Source: Planctomycetota bacterium (GTDB lineage Bacteria > Planctomycetota > Phycisphaerae > Sedimentisphaerales > Anaerobacaceae). From it: a stretch of 40,031 nucleotides of DNA. Below are positions 14,458 to 22,502 of this stretch, piece after piece. The DNA lies in NCBI GenBank assembly GCA_019456145.1, contig VRUL01000044.1, positions 1 through 40,031 of the forward strand, in the 5' to 3' direction. Each line of letters starts with the position of its first letter. Position 1 is the first letter of the stretch. The position numbers and the translations under genes were made by a program. Under the pieces are notes generated by a model. That model made no database searches. It had not been told where the DNA came from and saw nothing but the letters and a program-made list of their open reading frames with translations.

Positions 14458-15122
14458 TCCTTTTTCTCCTGGGCATCCGGTTTTCTGAAAATATTGAAAA
14501 TAGCAATAACGACACCCAGTGCAAAAAATGCACCGGGAGCCAAAATCATTAATTGATTCGGTGTATACCAATCGCCGTCAAGCAATCGGTGTCCAAGCAC
14601 TTCACCGCTGCCTAACAGCTCTCTGAAAAATCCAATAATCGCAAGCACCACGGCATATCCAAGGCCATTTGCCGCTCCGTCCACGATGGACAAGACAGGC
14701 GGATTCTGTAGTGCAAATGCCTCGGCCCTGCCCATGATAATACAGTTGGTTATTATCAAGCCAACGTAAGGACCAAGTTGTTTTGACATATCCCAATAGA
14801 AGGCCTTGAGAAACTGGTCGAAAAGTATCACAAAAGTGGCTATGATGGCAACTTCGGCAATCATACGAATCCGGTGCGGCGTCCATTTTCTAAGCAGAGA
14901 AACAAACAGATTTGAGCCCACACAAACAAATATAAGAGCGCCTCCCATAACCAGCGAGTTTTCCAGCTTGTTCGTGACCGCCAGTGCGGAACAAATACCT
15001 AATACCTGAATCGAAAGTGGGTTATTTGTCCACGCCCCATCTTTGAGTGTCAGCAAGCCTTTGCCTCCACAAAGCCCCTTGCCCTGGCATGGCACACAGG
15101 CAGATGGTTGTTTATCAGCCAT
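14454..15122 (-). CDS. nqrD: Na+-translocating NADH:quinone reductase subunit D
   Basis: The other six-helix membrane subunit, paralogous to NqrE; 222 residues from the ATG at 15122, which is preceded by AGGAG. A frame-internal ATG seven codons upstream lies inside nqrC. NNPLSIQVLGICSALAVTN and GLIITNCIIMGRAEAFA carry the two conserved cysteines of the iron site. The N-terminus has an unusual CVPCQGKGLCGGKGL stretch with four more cysteines that I do not expect in NqrD; it may be a small metal or disulfide feature. The stop overlaps the nqrE start. Confidence 0.92.
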   Translation of the reverse strand: MADKQPSACVPCQGKGLCGGKGLLTLKDGAWTNNPLSIQVLGICSALAVTNKLENSLVMGGALIFVCVGSNLFVSLLRKWTPHRIRMIAEVAIIATFVILFDQFLKAFYWDMSKQLGPYVGLIITNCIIMGRAEAFALQNPPVLSIVDGAANGLGYAVVLAIIGFFRELLGSGEVLGHRLLDGDWYTPNQLMILAPGAFFALGVVIAIFNIFRKPDAQEKKE

Positions 15123-15735
15123 TATTGCCGGTCTCCTGTACAATTTTCTCTATCACTGAATTGAGCATTGCTTCGACCTTCTCGCAAGTCATTGTTGCAC
15201 CCGTAATGGCATCTACTTCATTGACGGCACGTTTCTCGCCGCCACCCTTTATAACAATGCCGACTTTTCCAGAGGCATCCACGATCTTCCTGCCCTGGAA
15301 TTGTTTGCCAAACTTAGCTGAGGCAATCTCACCGCCAAGCCCGGGTGTTTCTTCCTGCTGATAAAATGTTATACCACGAATCGTTCTCATCTCTGGTCCA
15401 AGAGCAAGGAAACCTTTTATAGGCCCCCATAATCCAGCCCCCTCGAAAGCAAAAGCTACAGTCTCAGCCTGGCCGGGACCTTTTGGATATCGGTAAAACT
15501 GGAGTTCACCAAGAACTTTCATCTCGACATTGTTTTCAAAGATTTCGACTAACTTACTTACCGATACTTCCGGCGGATAGGAAATTTGCAAAACCTTTAA
15601 GATATTGCGATTCCTTTCTGCTTCAGCGTTAGCTTGCCTGAAAGGGGCCGTCACATCGGCTACAGCGGTCAGAAGCAAGGCACAAACAGTACCAAGGACC
15701 GCAGCATATATTAGAGTGTAAAGACTACCCTTCAC
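15115..15735 (-). CDS. nqrC: Na+-translocating NADH:quinone reductase subunit C
   Basis: NqrC carries a covalently bound FMN on the outer face of the membrane. The 206-residue form starts at GTG 15735 behind an AGGAGG; an in-frame ATG 32 codons upstream lies within nqrB and is unlikely. One N-terminal membrane helix (LYTLIYAAVLGTVCALLLTAV) is followed by a soluble FMN-binding domain with GLGGEIASAKF. The flavinylation motif is DAITGATMT, whose second threonine is the expected FMN site. The ApbE flavin transferase that would attach FMN is not in the window. Confidence 0.93.
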   Translation of the reverse strand: MKGSLYTLIYAAVLGTVCALLLTAVADVTAPFRQANAEAERNRNILKVLQISYPPEVSVSKLVEIFENNVEMKVLGELQFYRYPKGPGQAETVAFAFEGAGLWGPIKGFLALGPEMRTIRGITFYQQEETPGLGGEIASAKFGKQFQGRKIVDASGKVGIVIKGGGEKRAVNEVDAITGATMTCEKVEAMLNSVIEKIVQETGNNG

Positions 15736-16810
15736 TTCTGAGCCTCCTGATACGAACGTTGAAGACAATCTCGTCAAGAATTGGAGCAACAATATTGCCC
15801 AGTAAAATAGCGAACGTAACACCCTCGACATATCCAGTAAAATTGCGTATCAGCACCGTCGTAGTCCCTATTATTATGCCATAGAACCATTTGCCGGTAT
15901 TCGTTATTGGACTTGTCACAGGATCGGTCGCCATAAAAAATGCGCCAAATAGTAAACCTCCCGCACATAAATGCCACAGCGCCGGCCCAAACTTTTCATC
16001 CGCATAGTGTAGAATCCCGGCCAGCAAGACAAAAGAGCCGAGAATACTAACAACCGTGCGCCAATTGGCTACCCTTGTGCAGAGCAAGAACACCCCGCCA
16101 AGAATAATCGCGATAGCTGATGTCTCAGCAACACTTCCTGAGATGCTTCCCAAAAACATGTGTGACAGTGAAACCATATTTCCCTGTTTGGCCAACACTA
16201 ATGGCGTCGCTACAGTTACGGCGTCAACGCTTGACGCATCAATGTAACGAAACAATCCACCTGCCATTTCACGACTGGGCTTAATCCAGCTACTCGACAT
16301 TGACGCTGGATACGCAAGAACCAAAAAGCAACGGCCCACAAGGGCCGGGTTGAAGATGTTACGTCCTGTACCGCCGAACAATTCTTTGCCTACAAATACA
16401 CCAAACGCTACACCAACAGCCACCATCCATAGTGGTAATCCCGGCGGCAGGATTAACGGAAACAGCATACCTGTCACAAGTAAACCTTCATTAATCTTCT
16501 CTTTGCGCACAATCGCAAAGATTACTTCAACCGTTCCACCCGCCGCATACGAAACTGCAATCATCACCAGAAACCTCAGGCCGAAAAAGTAGAAAGAGGC
16601 CAGTAGACAGGGAACAATGGCTATTATCACCATTGACATCAGCCGCTTAACATCAAGAGGGTCACGGACATGAGGGGCCGTTACTGTAGTGGTTGACGGC
16701 GCGAAAAAGAAATTCTCCATCGCCTCGAAAACAGGCTCGAAAAAGCCAAGTTTACCACCTTTTTGGAATGTGGGGCCAACTTTCTCAAATAGCCGCAACA
16801 ACGGTTTCAC
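15725..16810 (-). CDS. nqrB: Na+-translocating NADH:quinone reductase subunit B
   Basis: NqrB is the large membrane subunit with ten or so helices, a covalent FMN and the quinone and riboflavin sites. The 361-residue protein shows NEGLLVTGMLFPLILPP, GKELFGGTGRNIFNPALVGRCFL and FFMATDPVTSPIT. The flavin attachment segment reads DAVTVATPL: it fits the D-x-x-T-x-A-T flavinylation pattern, but valine replaces the usual glycine. Start is GTG at 16810 with AAGGAGG upstream and overlaps the nqrA stop (GTGA). The C-terminus overlaps nqrC by 11 nt. Confidence 0.94.
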   Translation of the reverse strand: MKPLLRLFEKVGPTFQKGGKLGFFEPVFEAMENFFFAPSTTTVTAPHVRDPLDVKRLMSMVIIAIVPCLLASFYFFGLRFLVMIAVSYAAGGTVEVIFAIVRKEKINEGLLVTGMLFPLILPPGLPLWMVAVGVAFGVFVGKELFGGTGRNIFNPALVGRCFLVLAYPASMSSSWIKPSREMAGGLFRYIDASSVDAVTVATPLVLAKQGNMVSLSHMFLGSISGSVAETSAIAIILGGVFLLCTRVANWRTVVSILGSFVLLAGILHYADEKFGPALWHLCAGGLLFGAFFMATDPVTSPITNTGKWFYGIIIGTTTVLIRNFTGYVEGVTFAILLGNIVAPILDEIVFNVRIRRLRSEG

Positions 16811-18216
16811 TCGTTTCCCTCCTTAAGTGATTTTCGACGTTCCTGTTCCTGACGTATTTCTTCCTTTTCATTTTTGATGAGTTCCTTGGCCTGGATTAAT
16901 TGTTCTCGAAGTTCAATCTTCGATGGGCAAACAAAAGAACATAAACCACACTCTACACAAAGGTCCACACGGGCCTGATCAACCTCTTCAATCAAATCCC
17001 GGTACAAATACTTATGCATCAGATGGGGCATAATACCCGCAGGGCATATTTCTTCACAGAAATTACAAGAGATACAAGGTCGACCTTCCCCGCGCATACC
17101 AATGGTAAGCCGCTCATGGAACTGGTTTCTTAGTGAACTCAGGAAGCACTTTGCATAAGAACTCCGGTCCCAGCCAGGCCTGATAAAACCAAGGAATTCT
17201 CTGTCATTCAGCTCTGGAAGAATTGTCACCCCTCTACATTCTGTATCAACCCCCAATTGCTCCGGGCTTAAAAGCCCACCTGTAAATATGCCTCCGTTAA
17301 TCATTCGCGCAATCGGCTCAAATACATACTTATCCTTGATTGCCTTTATCGGGTATCCCGGGATAACCTTGATATGAGTGGGGGAATTGACGCCCACCCC
17401 GCCAACTGAAATTATCCTGACCAAACAAGGCTTTGACAAAGTCAACGCCCGGTCAATCGCCAGAACTCCTTCTGTGCGGACCGCCCATACCGGCCCTTTG
17501 TCGCGTTTAAGGCCGAGGAAGCGAGCAAGAATTGCAAAACTGTCATACGGGTACGTAAGAGGTATCTCCAGCATTTTCACCCATGCATATCCACGTATAT
17601 GATTTCTTATGTGATTGGCGAACTCAGATTTAATGTCCGGCATTACCAGATACATAGGCTGATATTCCAAAAGAGACTGCAACTGTTCCAAGCCCCTTGT
17701 GAAATTGGACAGACGTTTGTGTAGTTGCGCATCTCCCCTTGCAAGAAAGGGCTCCAGACTTACAGTAGAAACAATAATCGCCTGCGGCGTACCCAGAGGG
17801 TCAGGAAGCCCTCCCGTATGCGCATCATAGAAGAATTGCCAGGCCCCTAATGTCAACAATCTATATCGCTTTATACCTGCGGCGCCCATCTCTCGCTGTA
17901 TATGCGATAGTTCCTCTTTGTCGATATCGGCGTGCTCCTGGAGTTTGGCAACATCCTCAAGTATTATATAGTTCTGTTTTTCCTTGAGACGAACACGTCC
18001 TGATCGAGGCGCCAGTAGAGGCAACGCATAGTTATTCGCATCTCTGGCCAGGATATCACCACCCTGAACATGTTGACCATCCTGGACGTTAAGTTTGGCG
18101 AAATTGAATCGTCGACTGCGCAAGGGCAGGTAGAGCACACTCGGCTCAGGCATGGGCTTTATCACGACATCTGGTTTGCCCTTAAGCAATACGTTGTAAC
18201 CGCCTCTGAATTTCAT
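16807..18216 (-). CDS. nqrA: NqrA with retained RnfC-like 4Fe-4S motifs
   Basis: The cytoplasmic subunit NqrA binds quinone in Na+-NQR and is homologous to RnfC. This copy has 469 residues from ATG 18216 (MKFRGGYNVLLKG start typical of the family). An upstream ATG in the same frame would add 21 unrelated residues. Unlike the well-studied Vibrio protein, the C-terminus holds two intact cysteine motifs, CISCNFCEEICP (about 381-392) and CVECGLCSFVCP (about 420-431). Each is a complete CX2CX2CX3CP signature for a [4Fe-4S] cluster, as in RnfC. A Glu/Lys-rich helix ends the protein. Operon context is a full nqrABCDEF set, so it is not an Rnf. It looks like an ancestral or hybrid form. Confidence 0.88.
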   Translation of the reverse strand: MKFRGGYNVLLKGKPDVVIKPMPEPSVLYLPLRSRRFNFAKLNVQDGQHVQGGDILARDANNYALPLLAPRSGRVRLKEKQNYIILEDVAKLQEHADIDKEELSHIQREMGAAGIKRYRLLTLGAWQFFYDAHTGGLPDPLGTPQAIIVSTVSLEPFLARGDAQLHKRLSNFTRGLEQLQSLLEYQPMYLVMPDIKSEFANHIRNHIRGYAWVKMLEIPLTYPYDSFAILARFLGLKRDKGPVWAVRTEGVLAIDRALTLSKPCLVRIISVGGVGVNSPTHIKVIPGYPIKAIKDKYVFEPIARMINGGIFTGGLLSPEQLGVDTECRGVTILPELNDREFLGFIRPGWDRSSYAKCFLSSLRNQFHERLTIGMRGEGRPCISCNFCEEICPAGIMPHLMHKYLYRDLIEEVDQARVDLCVECGLCSFVCPSKIELREQLIQAKELIKNEKEEIRQEQERRKSLKEGNE

Positions 18217-18304
18217 ATGATTGCTTCTCTTACTACAGTTTCCAACCAACCCCATCCACAAGAACAGGGTAGCTGGCATATACTAACAAACAGGACACAA
18301 TAAG

Positions 18305-18469
18305 TTATAACTTATGAAAGTAAGTACCTATCAGGCCCGCTACTATTATTACAGCCACAACAAGCCATCTAATCTTTATCAGCCAGAGAATCTGCTCGAC
18401 CAAAGCCTCTGGCATAAACTGACTTGGCCTGCCCATAACCTCAACTAACACACCAATTTTCATGGTCAT
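18305..18469 (-). CDS. Small single-span membrane protein, or remnant of a sensor-kinase N-terminus
   Basis: A 54-residue reading frame: ATG at 18469 (or 18463), TAA at 18305, with AAGG just before the first ATG. Residues 24-54 read VEQILWLIKIRWLVVAVIIV and then GLIGTYFHKL, that is one amphipathic lead-in and one membrane helix with Arg/Trp at its edge. This is the look of the N-terminal segment of many planctomycete sensor histidine kinases (LIxLRWLxVA). The frame stops right after the helix and nothing kinase-like follows; nqrA begins 88 nt later. It is either a real small membrane protein at the head of the nqr operon or a decayed leftover. Confidence 0.4.
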   Translation of the reverse strand: MTMKIGVLVEVMGRPSQFMPEALVEQILWLIKIRWLVVAVIIVAGLIGTYFHKL

Positions 18470-18584
18470 ACCTTATTCACTGTCCATTTTGTACGATATT
18501 CGACACTGAACAGTATTCTGAATTTGTGTTTTTGTTAATGTTCCTCTCATTACCCCTTATAATTTCCCCAAAATGACATTAAAA

Positions 18585-18600
18585 TGCAAGAAAAATTCCA
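18585..18600 (-). promoter_or_regulatory. Sigma54-like -24/-12 promoter candidate for the nqr operon
   Basis: On the minus strand TGGAATTTTTCTTGCA has GG and GC separated by exactly 10 nt, as in the consensus TGGCACG-N4-TTGCW. The TTGCA half is perfect and the -24 half partial. Transcription would start near 18573 and run into the small membrane ORF and nqrA. No enhancer-binding site was identified, and no good sigma70 promoter is nearby. Confidence 0.28.
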
Positions 18601-18767
18601 AATTACGAGGATTTTTCGGAGTGATTATGGCTATTCGTTGTCCTTTACCCTCCAAAATTTAAGATTCTGCACTGGATAGCAAAAAGTTCCCAACCACGAG
18701 AATTTCGTACCGCACTTGAATTTAACCAGAATAGAGCCCCATCCAGAGAGGAGACGCACGTAGAAAG

Positions 18768-20018
18768 CTAATCAGGTATCTGAAAAACCTCACCGGCGCG
18801 TATTAATTCTGCTTGTTTCTCTTCATCCAGGCCGATTTGGGCATCTGTCAAATAACATGCGGGGTCCGGAGCCCAGGGATCACCAAAATACAAATCCGCA
18901 CGCACCCTCAAACTCCCGCCACAACCGTCAAGAAACTTACAAACTCGGCATCTGCCCTTGATGTAATTGCGGCGATCCTTTAAGCCTCGAAGCAGCGGTT
19001 CACTCGTATCGGTCCAAATCCGGCTGAAAGGTCTTTTACGTACATCGCCAAGGTCGTAATGCCACCAAAACTGATCCGGATGCACTTTCCCATGAAAATC
19101 AATGCACCCGATGCCAACCCCGCTGCTGTACATACCTCCACCGTTCCAGGTCTGTAATTTCCAAACCTCTTCGGCACGAACAGGGTCTTCCTCAAGCAAT
19201 TTCATGTAGATATAAACACCGTCAACATGATTGTCCACCGTTAATATATCTGTTTTCCTTCCGTCTTGCTTAAACATTTTTGTTTTGGCTAATATGGTTT
19301 CAACTGCATCTCTGCTTTGAGCATGACTTAGATCCTCACCTGCCATAGTCCCTCCTCTTCCGCTTGGTACAAAGTGGTAAAAGCACGCCCGCTCAATATT
19401 TTTTGCTTCGAAAAAGTCAAACAAGCTCTCCAGGTCCTGAATATTCTTCCTGGTTAAAGTCAACCTGAGACCGATTCGCACACCAGCATCCTGACAGTTT
19501 CTAATGCCTTTCACAGCCTTGTCAAATGCACCAGAGACTCCCCTGAACTTGTCATTGATCTGGCCTATCCCGTCAAGGCTGATACCCACATACGAAACTC
19601 CCCACTCTTTTATTTTCTTAGCTAAATCAGCGGTTATAAGCGTCCCATTGGTTGAAATAACCGTACGCATGCCTTGCTCGCCTGCATATTCGATCAGTTC
19701 AAACAGGTCAGGGCGCATCAATGGCTCACCTCCGGAAAATAGCACAGATGGTACGCCAAACCGGGCCAGGTCATCTAATACAACTTTTGCCTCCTCCGTC
19801 GAGAGTTCATCATCAGCTTTGCAGGCTCCGCTGTCGTTATAACAATGCACACACTTGAGATTGCACGCTCGCGTGATATTCCAGACAACGATAGGCCGCC
19901 TATCCGAGGCACGTTTGGGGACAATTTCACCTTGGCGCTCCCCAGAACCCTTTTTGCCGTACCGAAGCCAGTCGCCTGGGGTAACCTGGTCACAATACAA
20001 TTTACTAATATTTATCAT
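18768..20018 (-). CDS. ahbC: AhbC, radical SAM enzyme of siroheme-dependent heme synthesis
   Basis: AhbC removes two acetate side chains from 12,18-didecarboxysiroheme to give Fe-coproporphyrin III. The 416-residue protein begins MINISKLYCDQVTPGDWLRYG, the characteristic AhbC N-terminus. It has CNLKCVHC (Cys52, 56, 59), LFSGGEPLMRPDLF, VISTNGTLI and VGISLDG. The C-terminus has CIDFHGKVHPDQFWW and CRVCKFLDGCGGSLRVR with a final Cys in DPACYL, that is a full SPASM-type auxiliary-cluster region. It overlaps the end of ahbD by 4 nt (ATGA) and is the last gene of the heme operon. A NirJ-like role is the alternative, but ahbD and hemA next to it support heme synthesis. Confidence 0.85.
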   Translation of the reverse strand: MINISKLYCDQVTPGDWLRYGKKGSGERQGEIVPKRASDRRPIVVWNITRACNLKCVHCYNDSGACKADDELSTEEAKVVLDDLARFGVPSVLFSGGEPLMRPDLFELIEYAGEQGMRTVISTNGTLITADLAKKIKEWGVSYVGISLDGIGQINDKFRGVSGAFDKAVKGIRNCQDAGVRIGLRLTLTRKNIQDLESLFDFFEAKNIERACFYHFVPSGRGGTMAGEDLSHAQSRDAVETILAKTKMFKQDGRKTDILTVDNHVDGVYIYMKLLEEDPVRAEEVWKLQTWNGGGMYSSGVGIGCIDFHGKVHPDQFWWHYDLGDVRKRPFSRIWTDTSEPLLRGLKDRRNYIKGRCRVCKFLDGCGGSLRVRADLYFGDPWAPDPACYLTDAQIGLDEEKQAELIRAGEVFQIPD

Positions 20019-21136
20019 CTTTTATCTGAGTGCACTGCCTCTGGCGGAATGTACGCACAAAAAGGCTCTTCGGCCATATAATTGCCTGTTGCCGCGTAAG
20101 CTCGGCCGCGGCATCCGCCGCAGACCTGCCTATAGCCGCAAACTCCACACTTGCCTTCGAGGCCACTGCTTTTACGCATTTGCGCAAGATCCTGGTTGTT
20201 GTACCATATATCCGACAGTTTATCATCGAGCACATTGCCGCATTTTACGGGCAGATAACCACAGGGAAACACATCTCCCTGGTGCCCTACGAACAGCACC
20301 CCAAGGCCGGCAAGGCATCCTCTCGAAACTCGCCTTTCCCCACTTCTGCCCGGAAGAGCACCGCCACTGGGGTCCGTCCCCATACGAGACTGGTGCAAAC
20401 CCTGCTGCCTGATAACCCGTTCGTAATGCGGTCCACAGGTCACCTTCATCTGCAACTGGCCGCGACCATCTAATCTACAAATCTCAAGCATTTTTTGTTC
20501 ATATTGCTCGGGAGAAAGCATATCTGTTTCAGCCAAAGCCTGCCCGCAGCCAATGGGAACCAGCATAAATATGTGCACCGCCACTGCGCCAAGTGATTTA
20601 GCAAGTTCGTAAACGTCCTCTAATTGCCCGGCATTATGCCTGGTCAATGTAATATTTACCTGAAAAGGCATTTTTATATCATGCAGGTGGCCAATGCCTT
20701 CAACTGCTCTTTCAAAGGAACCCTCTAACTGCCGCATCTTGTCGTGGACCTCTGCCGTGGCGCCATCCAAACTTACCGACACCCTCACGATTCCATTGTC
20801 CTTTATCGTTTTTGCAACAGACGCATCAATCAGCGTACCGTTTGTCGCCAGCGCCGGAACAATTCCTAACGACTTTGCATGACCAACCAATTCGAACAAA
20901 TCTTCACGACAGAGCGGTTCACCGCCTGAAAACACCAGCACCGGCATCATAGCCTGCGCCCTGCCCAAATCGGCCAACTGTTCTATCAGACTCCTGGCAT
21001 GCACGGTTGATAAGTCTTTAAAAGCCGCTTCGTCAGATTCTAAACGCCGACAGTGTGCACAGGTTAAATTGCATTTAATCGTCGTCTCCCAGAACAAAAG
21101 TCTCAGAACTTTGTTTGGCCCTAAAGCTTCCTTCAC
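20015..21136 (-). CDS. ahbD: AhbD, radical SAM heme synthase (Fe-coproporphyrin III decarboxylase)
   Basis: AhbD oxidatively decarboxylates two propionates of Fe-coproporphyrin III to make heme b without oxygen. The 373-residue protein has LLFWETTIKCNLTCAHCRRL (Cys22, 26, 29), LVFSGGEPLCREDLF, LATNGTLID and VSVSLDGATAEVHD. The C-terminal cluster region includes CLAGLGVLFVGHQGDVFPCG and CGVCGYRQVCGGCRGRAYA, with a last Cys in EEPFC. The lead FWETT before the SAM motif is characteristic of AhbD. The start overlaps the hemA stop by 4 nt and its own stop overlaps ahbC, so the three genes are translationally coupled. Confidence 0.85.
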   Translation of the reverse strand: MKEALGPNKVLRLLFWETTIKCNLTCAHCRRLESDEAAFKDLSTVHARSLIEQLADLGRAQAMMPVLVFSGGEPLCREDLFELVGHAKSLGIVPALATNGTLIDASVAKTIKDNGIVRVSVSLDGATAEVHDKMRQLEGSFERAVEGIGHLHDIKMPFQVNITLTRHNAGQLEDVYELAKSLGAVAVHIFMLVPIGCGQALAETDMLSPEQYEQKMLEICRLDGRGQLQMKVTCGPHYERVIRQQGLHQSRMGTDPSGGALPGRSGERRVSRGCLAGLGVLFVGHQGDVFPCGYLPVKCGNVLDDKLSDIWYNNQDLAQMRKSSGLEGKCGVCGYRQVCGGCRGRAYAATGNYMAEEPFCAYIPPEAVHSDKR

Positions 21137-22464
21137 GATTTCATATCCTCCTTCTTGCCCACCTCGGACGATATCTCCTCAGCCTGCTGTACGATGCTAT
21201 CCACTAACTTTGCAGCCTCAGTCACACCATTTTCTTTAGCTACAATGTTGACGTTCTTAATCACGCAGTGCAGCAGCTTATTTACAATGCGCTTCACCAT
21301 TACCTCCATCACCTTCCTACAGGAAGCATCCTGCCTGGTTCCGACGAAAAACCGCTCCATCTCATTTATGCTGATTTGGCCAAACTGCTCTTTCATCCGG
21401 CCTATCAGAGGACCTATATCTCTGGCCCCAAACCAATCCATAAAACCGGCAATATTTTCATAAACAATCTGCATACCTTTGGCCATATCTTCTTCACGGG
21501 CACTGCGATTCTGTTTGACCACACTGGAAAGATCATCAACACTATAAAGGTAAACATGTTCTATTTCATTAACGGATGACTCAAAGTTTCGCGGGACAGC
21601 GATATCAATAATCAGCAGGGCACTCCCAGGGGGGGCGCCTCTCGGTGCTTTCCGCCGGCTAACTATTATTTCTTTGAACGAGTCCTTCGTGAAAAGGTAA
21701 TCCTGCACGGCCGCTGAGGCTATGACGATATTGGCACCCATTAGCTGCTCTTTCAGTCCTTCCCATTTTTCGGCAGAAATACCGTAACGCTGGGCTATAT
21801 TCAATCCACGCTTATAAGAGCGATTGACAACCGTTATGTTTTTGCACTCAACCTGGAGAAGGTGCTGTACCAGCAGTTCTCCCATCTCACCAGCTCCAAT
21901 TACAACAACTTTCGCAGATGAAACGTCTGCGAAAAGCTGCATCGCCAGCTCGACCGCAACCCCGGCAACACTCACTCGCCCGTATGAGATTGATGTGGTT
22001 GTATGTATCTTTTTGCTGGTAGAAAAAGCACAGTGAAATAAGCGATTTAGAACCTTTCCAGTGCTCCTGGCCGTACAGGCAAGCCGGTAACTTTCTTTGA
22101 CTTGCCCGATTATCTGTGCCTCACCGACCACCATGCTGTCCAGGCTCGAGGTAACCATTAGTAAATGTCTAACTGAATCCTCATCCTGGTAAGTGTAAAG
22201 GAGCTCCTGAAATTCCTCCAACTCAACATTGTGAAACTCCGACAAAAACCTGACCAGGTCCTCGGCATCAACTCCTCCTACACGTCTACTGGCACAGTAT
22301 ATTTCAACCCTATTGCATGTTGATAGCAGCACAAACTCCGCTTTGTGAAATCTGTTTTTCAACTGTCTCAACGCTGTGACGGTTTCAGAAGCATCATACG
22401 CCAATCTCTCGCGAATTTCTATCGGAGCACTTTTGTGATTTAGTCCTACAACTAAAATCTTCAT
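21133..22464 (-). CDS. hemA: Glutamyl-tRNA reductase HemA
   Basis: HemA reduces glutamyl-tRNA(Glu) to glutamate-1-semialdehyde, the first committed step of tetrapyrrole synthesis. The 443-residue protein has VGLNHKSAPIEIRERL at the N-terminus, the catalytic cysteine Cys50 in STCNRVEIY, and GEAQIIGQVKESY. The NADPH-binding GAGEMGELL segment, VVNRSYKRG and a C-terminal dimerisation helix are also present. It lies 38 nt after the HemX/CcsA-like gene and overlaps ahbD by 4 nt. HemA supplies precursor for the siroheme route that AhbC and AhbD complete; hemB-D and the ahbA/B genes are not in the window. Confidence 0.95.
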   Translation of the reverse strand: MKILVVGLNHKSAPIEIRERLAYDASETVTALRQLKNRFHKAEFVLLSTCNRVEIYCASRRVGGVDAEDLVRFLSEFHNVELEEFQELLYTYQDEDSVRHLLMVTSSLDSMVVGEAQIIGQVKESYRLACTARSTGKVLNRLFHCAFSTSKKIHTTTSISYGRVSVAGVAVELAMQLFADVSSAKVVVIGAGEMGELLVQHLLQVECKNITVVNRSYKRGLNIAQRYGISAEKWEGLKEQLMGANIVIASAAVQDYLFTKDSFKEIIVSRRKAPRGAPPGSALLIIDIAVPRNFESSVNEIEHVYLYSVDDLSSVVKQNRSAREEDMAKGMQIVYENIAGFMDWFGARDIGPLIGRMKEQFGQISINEMERFFVGTRQDASCRKVMEVMVKRIVNKLLHCVIKNVNIVAKENGVTEAAKLVDSIVQQAEEISSEVGKKEDMKS

Positions 22465-22502
22465 TGTTATCCTAATCTGTTCACGGGAGTAATCGGCTGT
22501 TA

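Noticed and set aside
14458..14571. Extended N-terminus of nqrE
   Set aside because: The 38 extra codons lie inside nqrD and the internal ATG has AGGAG and the usual NqrE start.
12766..18216. Rnf complex instead of Nqr
   Set aside because: The operon order nqrA-F, NqrF with a [2Fe-2S]/FAD/NADH architecture, and NqrB/NqrC features identify Na+-NQR; RnfB and RnfD/G arrangements are absent. Only NqrA recalls RnfC.
18768..21136. The two adjacent radical SAM genes as further RiPP maturases
   Set aside because: Their N-termini and cysteine patterns match AhbC and AhbD, they overlap hemA, and no PqqD-like or precursor gene lies next to them.
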